A stretch of DNA of 64,000 nucleotides from Bosea vaviloviae (GCF_001741865.1 NZ_CP017147.1:1665001-1729000); one strand, 5' to 3'; shown: positions 1 through 8,691, numbered from the stretch's first letter. Program-made: numbers and translations. The notes: generated by a model not told the origin, from the sequence alone.

Positions 1-913
1 TCATCAGCGGGATCAGCTTTTCCTTTCTCACGCCAATCTCGCTGTCGAGCACTACGGTCGACATCCAATACGAATTGTAGAGACCGTCGACATCCGGGTT
101 GAGCTTGCCGCCGTTCCAGTCTGACAGGGCCTCGCGATACCAGCTGAAGATGCGTCGCTTACCGTCGACGAGCTCGTCCACGCGCTCCAGCTGCGCCAGG
201 CCGAGGGCGGCCTGCATGGACGACATCTTGTATTTCCAGCCGACCTCATCGTTGAAGAACATCGTATCGCCTGGCGACCGGCCGTGATCGCGCAAGCGCT
301 GCACACGTTCCAACAGCTTCTCGTCATCGAGCACGAGCATGCCGCCTTCACCTGTGGTGAGAGTCTTTGAGCCGTGAAAGGAGAAGGCAGACATCACACC
401 GAAGGCGCCGGCAGGCCTGTCGCGCCAGCGCGACCCAATCGCCTCCGCGGCATCTTCAATGAGAGCGACGCCATTGGCTGCTGCGATAGCGTTAAGGCGA
501 TCCCAGTCCGGCATCGATCCATAGAGATCGACCACGATCGCCGCTTTTGTCCGGGGTGTGATCGCGGCTTCGAAGGCCTCGGGCGAGAGGCACCAACTAT
601 CCCTGTCGATATCCGCGAAGACGGGGGTGGCGCCGACATAGTGTACCGGCGCAACCGAGGCGATCCAGGTCGCGTCCGGTACGATGACCTCGTCGCCAGG
701 CTCGATATCGAGCGCCATCAGGGCGAGGTGAAGCGCCGAGGTGCAGGAGGGTAGGGCGATGGCATGGCGCCGTCCGCAATGGTTGGCGAAGGCGGCCTCG
801 AACCGGCCATGGAACATCCCGGCGTCGCCATACCAGGCCGAGGTAACGGCCTGCGTGACATAGTCGATCTCTCTGGCAGTGATCGACGGTCCGGCGACGG
901 GAATGCGTTTCAT
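1..913 (-). CDS. DegT/DnrJ/EryC1 sugar aminotransferase, perosamine synthase-like (partial)
   Basis: PLP-dependent aminotransferase that puts an amino group on a keto-sugar nucleotide. I translated it by hand from the ATG at 911-913; the frame stays open to the left edge, so the C-terminus is missing. It begins MKRIPVAGPSITAREID and contains the nucleotide-sugar aminotransferase signatures PSCTSALHLAL, GDEVIVPDATWIASVAPV and YVGATPVFADID. The internal-aldimine lysine lies in SFHGSKTLTTGEGGM, near residue 185. The stretch around WIASVAPVHYVGATPVF resembles GDP-perosamine synthases, and gmd (14508-15578) could supply GDP-4-keto-6-deoxymannose; the exact substrate is inference. It is the last visible gene of the leftward operon, 33 nt after the methyltransferase stop. 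Confidence 0.9.
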   Translation of the reverse strand, partial: MKRIPVAGPSITAREIDYVTQAVTSAWYGDAGMFHGRFEAAFANHCGRRHAIALPSCTSALHLALMALDIEPGDEVIVPDATWIASVAPVHYVGATPVFADIDRDSWCLSPEAFEAAITPRTKAAIVVDLYGSMPDWDRLNAIAAANGVALIEDAAEAIGSRWRDRPAGAFGVMSAFSFHGSKTLTTGEGGMLVLDDEKLLERVQRLRDHGRSPGDTMFFNDEVGWKYKMSSMQAALGLAQLERVDELVDGKRRIFSWYREALSDWNGGKLNPDVDGLYNSYWMSTVVLDSEIGVRKEKLIPLM

Positions 914-946
914 GGATTTTGGACCTAAAGTCGATTCGGAAGGAAA

Positions 947-2083
947 TCAGAGCCAGACCCACTGAAGGTCGGCGCGCAGGTGTGGTCGGCATCGCTCTAT
1001 CACTTGCCGAGAATGTGATGGGTTAAGCCCAACATAGATCACTTCAATGTCATCGGGCATGTCTCGGGGCAGGATAACCGGCCGGCCGAAACGCGTTTGC
1101 GACTGGAGATGAGGGTTGTTGTCGACGAAGCACAGTACGTCGTCTAGCGGCATCAGCACCGAAGCAATCCAGGTTCCATAAAACCCCGCGCCGAAAATTG
1201 CCGCCTTACGGCCTAGATGTGCCTCCCGCTCGCGCCGGAGGCGGCTACGGGCGGCTGACCAATTGGCGGCAACGGCCTCTATGGCCGAGAAATTCTGTGC
1301 TTGGACGACGCCTGACGTCGAGGGAGTATTCGATGCGATTGCCAGCAAGGCAGCTGGCAACGGACCGTCGTCCTCGACATCGACCGTACCGAACCCGGCG
1401 AGATTTAATGCACGCTCCAGCGAAGCAGGCGAGAAATGACTGAGGTGATCCACTACGAGGAGATCGCCCGGATTTGCTAGTACCGATGGCACGGTCACGA
1501 ACAGGCGCCCACCCTGTTTAAGCAGGCTGCGTAAGAAAGAAAGAGTTTCGACCGGATCGGCAACGTGCTCGATAACAAAATGGGCGGTGATTGCGTCGAA
1601 GGTGCCAATCCAATGGGGTGGGACGGTGTAGGTCGCGCAATGCGTCTCGTCGAGCCAGCCGTGCCAGGCTGGCCGGTAATCGTCGCTGACGTCAAAGACA
1701 AAGGCTTCAACGTCTTTCCGCTTGGCGACAATACGCTTCAGCGTGGCCGCCTTGGCCGCACCGAAGTCCAGAATTTTTTGCCCGGGCTGCGGGTCAAGCA
1801 GCGCCAGAACGAGTTGCGTCTGGAGTTCAGTCCGAAAAACAGGCTGCCCATGGCGATCAGTGATGATCTGGTCATGGTCTTCCGTGTCGAGCGAGATCCG
1901 GTAGGCTGTATCGTAGAAGGCGCTAGCTTCTGGGAGGTCGTTCGATTGGGCGTGGCCGCAGGCGGGGCAGGCAAAGACGGATGTCGGAGTCGGCAACGTT
2001 GTCGTTAGCGACGTGATTGACGGCGCCGGCGACTGGTAGATGGTCCTGATGTCCCCGGATCGGCAGACACGGCACCCCATCAT
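947..2083 (-). CDS. SAM-dependent methyltransferase with N-terminal Zn-binding and C-terminal C-methyltransferase-type domains
   Basis: Probable sugar methyltransferase of 378 aa. The N-terminus carries two Cys pairs, CRVC and CPAC (about residues 4-7 and 39-42), typical of the putative zinc-binding domain of NDP-hexose C-methyltransferases. A class I SAM fold follows: ILDFGAAKAATLKRI as motif I at about residues 104-118, then ITAHFVIEHVADP. The C-terminus (KAAIFGAGFYGTWIASVL, then CFVDNNP) matches the Rossmann-like C-terminal domain of that family. The same architecture recurs at 9831-11117, though motif I here lacks the usual GxGxG spacing. The start overlaps the stop of the PhyH gene by 4 nt (ATGA), so translation is probably coupled. 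Substrate unknown. Confidence 0.85.
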   Translation of the reverse strand: MMGCRVCRSGDIRTIYQSPAPSITSLTTTLPTPTSVFACPACGHAQSNDLPEASAFYDTAYRISLDTEDHDQIITDRHGQPVFRTELQTQLVLALLDPQPGQKILDFGAAKAATLKRIVAKRKDVEAFVFDVSDDYRPAWHGWLDETHCATYTVPPHWIGTFDAITAHFVIEHVADPVETLSFLRSLLKQGGRLFVTVPSVLANPGDLLVVDHLSHFSPASLERALNLAGFGTVDVEDDGPLPAALLAIASNTPSTSGVVQAQNFSAIEAVAANWSAARSRLRREREAHLGRKAAIFGAGFYGTWIASVLMPLDDVLCFVDNNPHLQSQTRFGRPVILPRDMPDDIEVIYVGLNPSHSRQVIERCRPHLRADLQWVWL

Positions 2084-2916
2084 GGCGTGTAGCCGGGGGC
2101 TGCGAGCTCGGGAATGACCTGCCGAAAATCGACGTTGGCGGCGAAGGAACCGGTCCAGCCGATTCGCTGGCCGAGCGGCTCATTGAAATTGAAGTAGCGG
2201 AACTGGATCGACCAGCGCGGCTTGTCCGATCTGTTCTCTCCCGACTGGTGCATTGTGAGGAAATCCATCAGGACGAGGTCCCCTGGATTCGTTAGTGGGG
2301 CGACCCTCTGGTATTTTGCGAGCCGCTCCTCTTCCCGATCGAGGCGCAGGGCATAGGCGCCGGCGCGACCGGAGGCGTTCTCCTCATAGACCGGGATGAT
2401 GCCCTCGGCATGCGAGCCGGCCGCAATCTCCACCGGCCCCATGTCTTCGGCGATCTCAAGCAGCGGAGTCCAGAACACGATGCCGTCGAGGCTGCGCAAT
2501 TGGGCTGGGAATTCCTGATGCCACGGTGAGCGAAATCGGTCTTCGCTGGGATTGTCGATGCGAATACCGAAGCCGCCAGCTGCAATGCCGGGAAGGGAAT
2601 TCTGGCGGATTTCCTTAAAAATTCTATCGTTCTTCTCAGAAGATACCAGTCGCAGGAATGCTGGGATCTGCTTCACGGCGTCGTATACTTCAGCGCCCCA
2701 GCTTCTGTCGTGTTTGATAAGCGCCCGGTAGCCGACCGTCAGCGCCTCTAAGGAGGTTGATGCGGGGACTGACACGCCGTGTCGCTTGGCTACAGCCAGC
2801 ACGATGTCGCGGATCGCATTCTGGATCGGTGCCACCTCGGTCTCGACGTCATAGAAATTTTTGATCAGAAAGAAACCGTTCTTTCGAAACTCTGTCACGA
2901 CCACGTCATTGCTCAT
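2080..2916 (-). CDS. Phytanoyl-CoA dioxygenase (PhyH) family oxygenase
   Basis: Predicted Fe(II)/2-oxoglutarate-dependent oxygenase, 278 aa. The jelly-roll iron ligands appear to be WHQEF (His, with Glu in place of the more common Asp) at about residue 138 and the distal His in FLTMHQSGENRSDKPRWS, whose Arg/Ser probably bind 2-oxoglutarate. MGPVEIAAGSH is a common PhyH signature between them. PhyH proteins in polysaccharide and natural-product clusters hydroxylate small substrates; here a sugar or acyl substituent is likely, but that is inference. It overlaps WbqC upstream by 11 nt and the methyltransferase downstream by 4 nt. Confidence 0.85.
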   Translation of the reverse strand: MSNDVVVTEFRKNGFFLIKNFYDVETEVAPIQNAIRDIVLAVAKRHGVSVPASTSLEALTVGYRALIKHDRSWGAEVYDAVKQIPAFLRLVSSEKNDRIFKEIRQNSLPGIAAGGFGIRIDNPSEDRFRSPWHQEFPAQLRSLDGIVFWTPLLEIAEDMGPVEIAAGSHAEGIIPVYEENASGRAGAYALRLDREEERLAKYQRVAPLTNPGDLVLMDFLTMHQSGENRSDKPRWSIQFRYFNFNEPLGQRIGWTGSFAANVDFRQVIPELAAPGYTP

Positions 2917-3637
2917 TGTTCAACTCGCGCTTCTGAAGGAATTCAGTCCACGACAGAGTCGCGGGATGAAGATAACTCGCTGCATTCTCTCCAGCCCAGG
3001 CAATCAGATCGAGCACCGATAGATAGGGCGTGGCCGTGGAGCCGTCCCTGGGCCATGTCGTCAGACTGTAGTCCATGTACAGTACGGTCACACCGGCTGC
3101 CTCGAAGGCGCTATGGTCAAGATATTCAGCCGCTCCGTGCCCCGTCAGATAACGCGTTCCGCCAACGGAGAGAACCAGATCAAGCACGCGCTGCCATGAT
3201 CGACCTGACACATCCATTTCGCTGCTCTTTAGGATGCTTCGATCTGCGCCTATACCCAGTTTCCGTGCACTGGCGTCGATGCTTGCGATGAGAGCGTCCA
3301 CGACGCTGTCTTCCGCATATGCCTCCCGCAACAGGGCGACCGCCTCGGCGCAGTTCGGCGCCGCCGCCAATACCGAAGTTAACGCCGTCACATGATCACG
3401 GCGCCATGAATCATTGGCTGGTCGCAAATCCTTTATCAGCTGGAAGCTGCCTTTGCCTTGCAGGGGGACGGTCAGCCATCGCGTCTCGTCGCCGTGCTGC
3501 AATTGCACGCGGTTCGTGAAGCTGCCCTTCGAGAACTGAACGTCGTCCAGATGAATGAAGACGTCGGCCAGTTGGAGCTGTTCGAAGAATCCGGGCCAGG
3601 GAAACAGCATCGGCTGCGAGATGACGACGGTCGTCAT
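2906..3637 (-). CDS. WbqC-like family protein
   Basis: 243 aa. The N-terminus MTTVVISQPMLFPWPGFFEQ and the following DVFIHLDDVQFSKGSFTNRV are the hallmark of the WbqC family, found in O-antigen and capsule loci beside DegT aminotransferases. Biochemical function is poorly defined; formation of an amide or acyl substituent on an amino sugar has been proposed from context. Here it sits between a GNAT acyltransferase and a PhyH oxygenase in the same operon as a DegT enzyme, which is that context. The start overlaps the GNAT stop by 4 nt. Family assignment is firm, role is not. Confidence 0.88.
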   Translation of the reverse strand: MTTVVISQPMLFPWPGFFEQLQLADVFIHLDDVQFSKGSFTNRVQLQHGDETRWLTVPLQGKGSFQLIKDLRPANDSWRRDHVTALTSVLAAAPNCAEAVALLREAYAEDSVVDALIASIDASARKLGIGADRSILKSSEMDVSGRSWQRVLDLVLSVGGTRYLTGHGAAEYLDHSAFEAAGVTVLYMDYSLTTWPRDGSTATPYLSVLDLIAWAGENAASYLHPATLSWTEFLQKRELNNEQ

Positions 3638-4182
3638 TGGGCAGCGGTTGCCAGCAGAATCTCAAGCAGCATAACATCGTGCAGCCGTGCACCATCGTCG
3701 TATTGCTCGCGCATCACGCCGACTGTGCGATAGCCTATCGCATGGTAAAGCTGCAGCGCTGGCAGATTGTCGCTTCGAACATAAAGCAGCAGCTTTCTCA
3801 AGCCGCGCTCGTCTCGTGCGATCCGCATGAGTTCTAGCATGGCCGCCCGACCGAAGCCCTGTCCTCGCGCGCTGTCCAGAAGCGCGATTCCGGCAAAAGC
3901 ATAGCGATCGAGGCGATGAATACCGACAAGCTGGACGAATCCGACTGCGGAAACTCCGCAAGCCGGCGTCACCACGGCGAAATAGCCATCCGGATCGCTC
4001 CGACGACGTTGAAGCCAGTCTTGCACGTTACCATTGACGGACTCTGGATGCGCAAGGAGTAAATGTTGCGCATCCTTGTCGGCTCGCAAGGCTGCAAGTG
4101 CTTCGAAATCATCGTCGCAGGCTGGGCGCAGCACGACGGCTGTCTGCGGCTCCGTTTCCACCGCTCGGGCTACCCTCGACAT
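3634..4182 (-). CDS. GNAT-family N-acetyltransferase
   Basis: 182 aa with a standard GNAT core. GIALLDSARGQGFGRAAMLEL is the acetyl-CoA pyrophosphate-binding loop (R/Q-x-x-G-x-G/A) at about residues 103-123. KLLLYVRSDNLPALQLYHAIGY is the C-terminal half with the conserved Asn and Tyr. It most resembles RimJ/RimL-type or sugar N-acyltransferases. In this operon it is a candidate for acylating the amino group installed by the DegT enzyme; the acyl donor cannot be read from sequence. It overlaps the CmcI-like gene upstream by 13 nt and the WbqC gene by 4 nt. Confidence 0.88.
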   Translation of the reverse strand: MSRVARAVETEPQTAVVLRPACDDDFEALAALRADKDAQHLLLAHPESVNGNVQDWLQRRRSDPDGYFAVVTPACGVSAVGFVQLVGIHRLDRYAFAGIALLDSARGQGFGRAAMLELMRIARDERGLRKLLLYVRSDNLPALQLYHAIGYRTVGVMREQYDDGARLHDVMLLEILLATAAQ

Positions 4183-4925
4183 CTCAGATATCCGCCCGGC
4201 GAGCTCGCGAAAATCAGCTTTCCGTTCAGCACCAGATCGGTCTCGAAGCGGTCCGATTCGCCGAGATAATCCTTGACGGCCGCGAAGGGCTCATCGCCGG
4301 GACGCCAGATTTTCGAGCGTTTCTCGGGCGTCTTGTCGGCGTCGATCTGGCCGAGGAGTGTGTCGGCCACGATCATGTACTGATCCTTGGTGACCAGCGG
4401 CCCATAAGCCCTGAGTTCAGCGAGCACATGGCTTTTGCTGTGGTCCGAGTCGAGAACCACCATAACGCTGTCCTCCGGCCCGATAAGGCGCCTAACCTGC
4501 TCAAGAACGGAAGGATCTGTCGAAGAGCCTTGAATGAGTTCGATACGATGAGACATCGGATGCCGCTCGATCGAGTCTCGGTTGTGCGGCCGGATATCGA
4601 TGTCGATGCCGATGACCTTGCCCCGGCCTAGCAATTGCAGCAGCGACGCCATGAAGACGAGCGAGCCGCCCCTGGCTACGCCGGTCTCGATGATGACCGT
4701 TGGCTTCGTTGCAAAGACGACCTCCTGCGTGGCCATGATATCGGCGGGCATCTGGATGATGGGCAGTCCCCACCAACTCCACAGGTAGGCATAACTGTGC
4801 TTGTCGGCTGTCGTCAGAGCCGCTGCGGCCTGGTCGAAGGCGGACTGGTCACGGCCAAGCGCCAGACAGTTTCGCTGCCGGTCGCTTTCGAATTTGGCGC
4901 GGTCATCGGCGGTTAGGGCGCTCAT
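4170..4925 (-). CDS. CmcI-family methyltransferase (cephalosporin hydroxylase family)
   Basis: 251 aa, counted from the ATG at 4923-4925, which overlaps the stop of the upstream epimerase as ATGA. A longer reading from 4991 would run 67 nt into that gene, so the shorter start is preferred. The SAM-binding region VIIETGVARGGSLVFMASLL, the acidic GIDIDIRPHNR, and VVLDSDHSKSHVLAEL (Asp/His metal site) identify the CmcI/rhamnosyl O-methyltransferase family. In cell-surface loci these proteins usually O-methylate sugars. That is the probable role here, with the acceptor unknown. Confidence 0.87.
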   Translation of the reverse strand: MSALTADDRAKFESDRQRNCLALGRDQSAFDQAAAALTTADKHSYAYLWSWWGLPIIQMPADIMATQEVVFATKPTVIIETGVARGGSLVFMASLLQLLGRGKVIGIDIDIRPHNRDSIERHPMSHRIELIQGSSTDPSVLEQVRRLIGPEDSVMVVLDSDHSKSHVLAELRAYGPLVTKDQYMIVADTLLGQIDADKTPEKRSKIWRPGDEPFAAVKDYLGESDRFETDLVLNGKLIFASSPGGYLRCRG

Positions 4926-5458
4926 CTTAGTCCTCGGAGGCCTGGCAGGTTTCTGTCGCGATCCGACAAAATGGCCGAAGATATCGGCCATTCGATCCCC
5001 AGTTCCTTATCGTCGAACCGAACGCCGCGAGCAAAGCCCGGTACATAGGCGGGAGTGATTTCGTAGTCGATCTCGGTGACGTCCTCAAGGGTCTGGAAAC
5101 CGTGCGCGAAGCCCTTGGGGACGTAAAGCGCGATGTGGTTGTCTGCCGTCAGCGTCTCGGCGTGCCAGCGGCCAAAAGTCGGAGACTTTGCGCGTAGATC
5201 AACGATTACATCGAAGATTGAGCCGCGCGTGCAGCGTACGATCTTGGTTTCCGCATGGGGGGGCGCCTGGAAATGAAGACCGCGGAGCGTCCCGCGACGG
5301 GCATTGTAGGAAACCGAGCGCTGCACGAAATCGGTTTCGAGGCCGTGATCGGCGAAGGTCGCGGCACAGAAACGGCGCGCGAAGAAACCGCGTTCATCGG
5401 CCTGCGTATCGAGCCTGATTTTGAACGCACCGGTGAGGGGCAATACGTCCAACAGCAT
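4922..5458 (-). CDS. dTDP-4-dehydrorhamnose 3,5-epimerase-like (RmlC family)
   Basis: Cupin-fold NDP-4-keto-6-deoxyhexose 3,5- or 3-epimerase, 178 aa. The catalytic His (RGTLRGLHFQ), Lys (ETKIVRC) and Tyr (EIDYEITPAY) of RmlC are all present, as is VPKGFAHGFQTLED. It is a second RmlC paralog besides the canonical rmlC at 26986-27543, and it heads the leftward amino-sugar operon rather than an rml set. It lies 51 nt from the divergent fusion gene whose neighbours are rfbF and rfbG, so it may act on a CDP- or GDP-4-keto sugar. Substrate is inference; the fold and active site are clear. Confidence 0.9.
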   Translation of the reverse strand: MLLDVLPLTGAFKIRLDTQADERGFFARRFCAATFADHGLETDFVQRSVSYNARRGTLRGLHFQAPPHAETKIVRCTRGSIFDVIVDLRAKSPTFGRWHAETLTADNHIALYVPKGFAHGFQTLEDVTEIDYEITPAYVPGFARGVRFDDKELGIEWPISSAILSDRDRNLPGLRGLR

Positions 5459-5509
5459 GCGAATCCAATGTCCGAAGGCTGAGGGCGACCTTGTGGGCCG
5501 GAGGTACGC

Positions 5510-7915
5510 TTGCTATGCGAACTTGCAACAGAGAGCAATATTCCCTTTCCCTTCAGAGCCGAACGCATGAACAGATTTTACCGGCCGCCTGCCACCTGCC
5601 AGATTCCGAACCTCAGCGGAAAATGGGAGGCCCTGTTCGGCCGTAAGACCGGCGGTTCGTTCGTCGAAGTCGGTGCCTACGACGGTGAGAGCTATTCTAA
5701 TACCTCGTGCCTGGCGGATGTAGGCTGGAAGGGGCTGTATATCGAACCCGTGAGCGAATTCGCGGAAAAATGCCGACTGCGCCATTCTGACAATCCCAAT
5801 GTTTCGGTGCTTGTAAGTGCGGTTTCTGACAGTGCCGGCCAAGCGGAGATATTCGTAGGCGATACGCTAACGACGCTCGTGAAAGAGCAGGTGGCCGATT
5901 ATGAGCGAATCGATTGGGCCAAGGGGCTCCATCGCGGCGAGAGCCGCCAGGTTCCGACCGAGCGTCTCGACGTCATTCTGAGGCAGACTCGTTTCGAGCC
6001 CGATTTCGACGTTCTCGTCGTCGATGTCGAGGGGGCGGAGGCGCAGGTCATGGCCGGGTTTGATATAGAATACTGGCGCCCCAAAGTCATGGTCCTCGAG
6101 CTTGAGGATGAGCACCCGGATTTTCGCGACAACGCGCGTGTCACGGAGCCGGTCAAGACGCTGCGCCGGCGAATAGAGGCTCTTGGCTACGTCGATACCT
6201 TCCGTGATCATATCAATACGATCTATGTGCGTTCAGACGTTGCTTCGGCTGCCTCGCTCGAATGCAGCGACGAACAGTATCCGGTTCCACGCGTCTCTAT
6301 CGGGATGCCGACTTTCGAGCGTGCTGAATTACTCGCGAAGGCCATCGCGTCTATTCGCGCTCAAACTTTCCGCGACTTCGAGCTAATTATCTCGGACAAT
6401 CATTCGAGCGACTTGAACGTTTGGAAGATTGCGCTCGCCGCGGCAGCTGACGACGATCGTATTCAAATCGTACGCCAGCCACGTAATATCGGTCCAGGTG
6501 ATAATTTTCGTTTTGTTTTCGCGGAAGCCCGGGCGGACCTCTTTCTTTGGGCTGCAGATGATGACATCTGGCGGCCGACCTTCCTGGAAGAGGGAGTCCG
6601 AGCGCTGGACGAGCGACCGGACCTGGGCGGCTGGATGACCCATCTTGAGGTGATCAACAGCCGGGATCGCGTTATGCGGGAAATCCCGAACCTGGTCCGT
6701 TTCAGTAGTACTTGGGTAAAGCCGCTTGATCTCGCGAAATATATCTTCGAGCCCGAAGTTCTCGGTAAAGCCAACGTGTTCAATCTTTTGTATCGCCGGA
6801 AGAATTTGGCAAACGTTTTGCCAATGCTCGACAACCTCCACGATGTTTGGGGGGCGGATATGGTCTTTGCCTACGCCTTCCTGTGTCGGAACAAGATAGA
6901 GGTTTCGCCTGAGCCACTGTTCTTCAAACGGCACAACACCGATGCCGAGAGCTTCGATGTCGATGATCCGCATCGCTTCATCTACGCCGAATCTGATGCG
7001 GGAACGTACCTCGGGGCGTATCGCGAAGTTGCAAAGGGGACGCCCTATTATCTTTGGACAAAGCTTCTCACATCTCTGCGATATCGCTACGAGCGCTTCT
7101 ACAAGCGGTTCGTCATGCGGCCGCTTCCTGAGCATCTGCCTGTTTTGATGTCAGAACTCAAGAAAGCGCAGCCGATCGCAGCATCGAAGCCTGAAGCGCT
7201 AACAAAGGAACTACCTTCCGACAAAAGTTGGCAGAAGAGTTTCTACGATGAGTTCCGCGCCGATCACTATATCCGCCACACCTTGCGGCGGCAGGAGCAC
7301 CTCGCGTCCCTCGGCCTGCCGATCGCGGAGCGTTCGGTGCTCGAATTAGGGGCCGGCATCGGCGATCACACGACCTTTTTCATCGACCGCGATTGTCCGC
7401 TTTGCGTCACGGACGGCAGGCCCGAACTCTATGAGATATTGCGAGATCGCTTCTCGTGGATGCGGACGGCACAGATCGATCTCGACGAAGAGCCCGACTT
7501 CTCGGACCCTTATGAGATCGTTTACGCCTATGGCTTGCTTTATCATTTGAATGATCCCGAGCGAGCGCTCAGGACGATGTCGCGCCTTTGTAGTGGCATG
7601 CTGCTTCTCGAAACTTGCGTCTCTCCTAAGACCGACCTCAGCATTAATCTCGTGAAGGAAGACGATCTGCCCAGCCAGGCACGCAGCGGCACGGGCTGTC
7701 GCCCGAGCCGGCGTTGGGTGTTCGAGACCCTGAAGACGCTGTTCCCCTATGTCTACGTGACACGCACGCAGCCTTGGCATCCGGAGTTCCCGCTCGATTG
7801 GCGCGGGCTCGAGCATGGCAAGGGCTTGACCCGCTCGGTCTTCGTCGCGTCGCGCGAACCGCTCGACCTACCGACACTGCTTGCGGAGCTCCCCGACGTG
7901 CAGGTCAGGCACTGA
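5510..7915 (+). CDS. FkbM methyltransferase - GT2 glycosyltransferase - class I methyltransferase fusion
   Basis: 801 aa, three enzyme domains in one chain. Residues about 50-240 are an FkbM methyltransferase (SFVEVGAYDGESYSN, then DVLVVDVEGAEAQVMAGF). Residues about 257-480 are a GT-A family 2 transferase (PRVSIGMPTFERAELLAKAI, LIISDNHSSD, acidic site LFLWAADDDIW). Residues about 595-780 are a second SAM methyltransferase (SVLELGAGIGDHTTFF, YAYGLLYHLNDPERAL). The start chosen is TTG at 5510, because GGAGG at 5500-5504 sits 5 nt upstream; the ATG at 5567 (residue 20) is the alternative and has a weaker ribosome site. The gene is less GC-rich than the catabolic region. It probably transfers a sugar and methylates it or its neighbour. 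Confidence 0.85.
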   Translation: MLCELATESNIPFPFRAERMNRFYRPPATCQIPNLSGKWEALFGRKTGGSFVEVGAYDGESYSNTSCLADVGWKGLYIEPVSEFAEKCRLRHSDNPNVSVLVSAVSDSAGQAEIFVGDTLTTLVKEQVADYERIDWAKGLHRGESRQVPTERLDVILRQTRFEPDFDVLVVDVEGAEAQVMAGFDIEYWRPKVMVLELEDEHPDFRDNARVTEPVKTLRRRIEALGYVDTFRDHINTIYVRSDVASAASLECSDEQYPVPRVSIGMPTFERAELLAKAIASIRAQTFRDFELIISDNHSSDLNVWKIALAAAADDDRIQIVRQPRNIGPGDNFRFVFAEARADLFLWAADDDIWRPTFLEEGVRALDERPDLGGWMTHLEVINSRDRVMREIPNLVRFSSTWVKPLDLAKYIFEPEVLGKANVFNLLYRRKNLANVLPMLDNLHDVWGADMVFAYAFLCRNKIEVSPEPLFFKRHNTDAESFDVDDPHRFIYAESDAGTYLGAYREVAKGTPYYLWTKLLTSLRYRYERFYKRFVMRPLPEHLPVLMSELKKAQPIAASKPEALTKELPSDKSWQKSFYDEFRADHYIRHTLRRQEHLASLGLPIAERSVLELGAGIGDHTTFFIDRDCPLCVTDGRPELYEILRDRFSWMRTAQIDLDEEPDFSDPYEIVYAYGLLYHLNDPERALRTMSRLCSGMLLLETCVSPKTDLSINLVKEDDLPSQARSGTGCRPSRRWVFETLKTLFPYVYVTRTQPWHPEFPLDWRGLEHGKGLTRSVFVASREPLDLPTLLAELPDVQVRH

Positions 7916-7917
7916 TA

Positions 7918-8691
7918 ATGAAAGCCGTCATCCTCGCCGGCGGGCTGGGAACCCGTATTTCCGAGGAATCGGTTCTGCGGCCCAAGCCCATGATCGAGAT
8001 CGGCGGGCGGCCGATCCTGTGGCACATCATGAAGGTCTATGCCCAGCACGGCATCCGCGATTTCGTGATCTGCCTCGGCTACAAGGGCTACATGATCAAG
8101 GAGTACTTCGCGAATTTCGTGCTGCATCACTCCGATGTCACGATCGACGCGATCGAGAACCGCATCACCTACCATCAGAGCTCCGTCGAGCCCTGGCGCA
8201 TCACCTTGGTCGATACGGGCGAGACGACGCTGACGGGCGGACGTCTCAGGCGGGTCCGCGATTATCTGGACCCGGGGCAGCCCTTCTGCTTCACCTATGG
8301 CGACGGGCTCGCCGATATCGACGTCCCCGCACTCGTCGACTTCCACTCCCGCTCCGGCCGCCTGGCAACGCTGACGGCCGTCGTGCCGCCAGGCCGCTAT
8401 GGCGCGCTCGACCTGGACGGGACCACGGTCAAGCGCTTCATGGAGAAGCCGCCAGGCGATGGCGGCTTCATCAATGGCGGCTTCTTCGTTCTGGACCCGC
8501 AGGTCATCGACATGATCGATGGTGACCAGGTGTCGTGGGAGGGAGCTCCTCTCGAGGCACTGGCCAGCAAAGGGCAGCTGGGCGCCTATCGCCATCGCGG
8601 CTTCTGGCAGCCGATGGACACGTTGCGCGATCGAAACCTGCTCGAAGAGCTCTGGAGCAGCGGCCGCGCACCTTGGAAGGTCTGGCCGTGA
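7918..8691 (+). CDS. rfbF: Glucose-1-phosphate cytidylyltransferase
   Basis: Makes CDP-glucose from CTP and glucose 1-phosphate, the first step to CDP-6-deoxyhexoses. 257 aa from ATG 7918, the usual RfbF length; the frame is open further upstream but only as overlap with the preceding gene. MKAVILAGGLGTRISEES and RPKPMIEIGGRPILWHIMK are the nucleotidyltransferase signature. GYKGYMIKEYFANF and YGDGLADIDVPALVDFH are typical of RfbF. It starts 2 nt after the upstream stop and overlaps rfbG by 4 nt (GTGA), so the three genes are probably one transcript. Confidence 0.95.
   Translation: MKAVILAGGLGTRISEESVLRPKPMIEIGGRPILWHIMKVYAQHGIRDFVICLGYKGYMIKEYFANFVLHHSDVTIDAIENRITYHQSSVEPWRITLVDTGETTLTGGRLRRVRDYLDPGQPFCFTYGDGLADIDVPALVDFHSRSGRLATLTAVVPPGRYGALDLDGTTVKRFMEKPPGDGGFINGGFFVLDPQVIDMIDGDQVSWEGAPLEALASKGQLGAYRHRGFWQPMDTLRDRNLLEELWSSGRAPWKVWP

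Noticed and set aside
4922..5458. Calling this the rmlC of the rhamnose pathway
   Set aside because: A canonical rmlC sits inside rmlBCDA at 26986-27543; this copy belongs to the amino-sugar operon and probably has another substrate.
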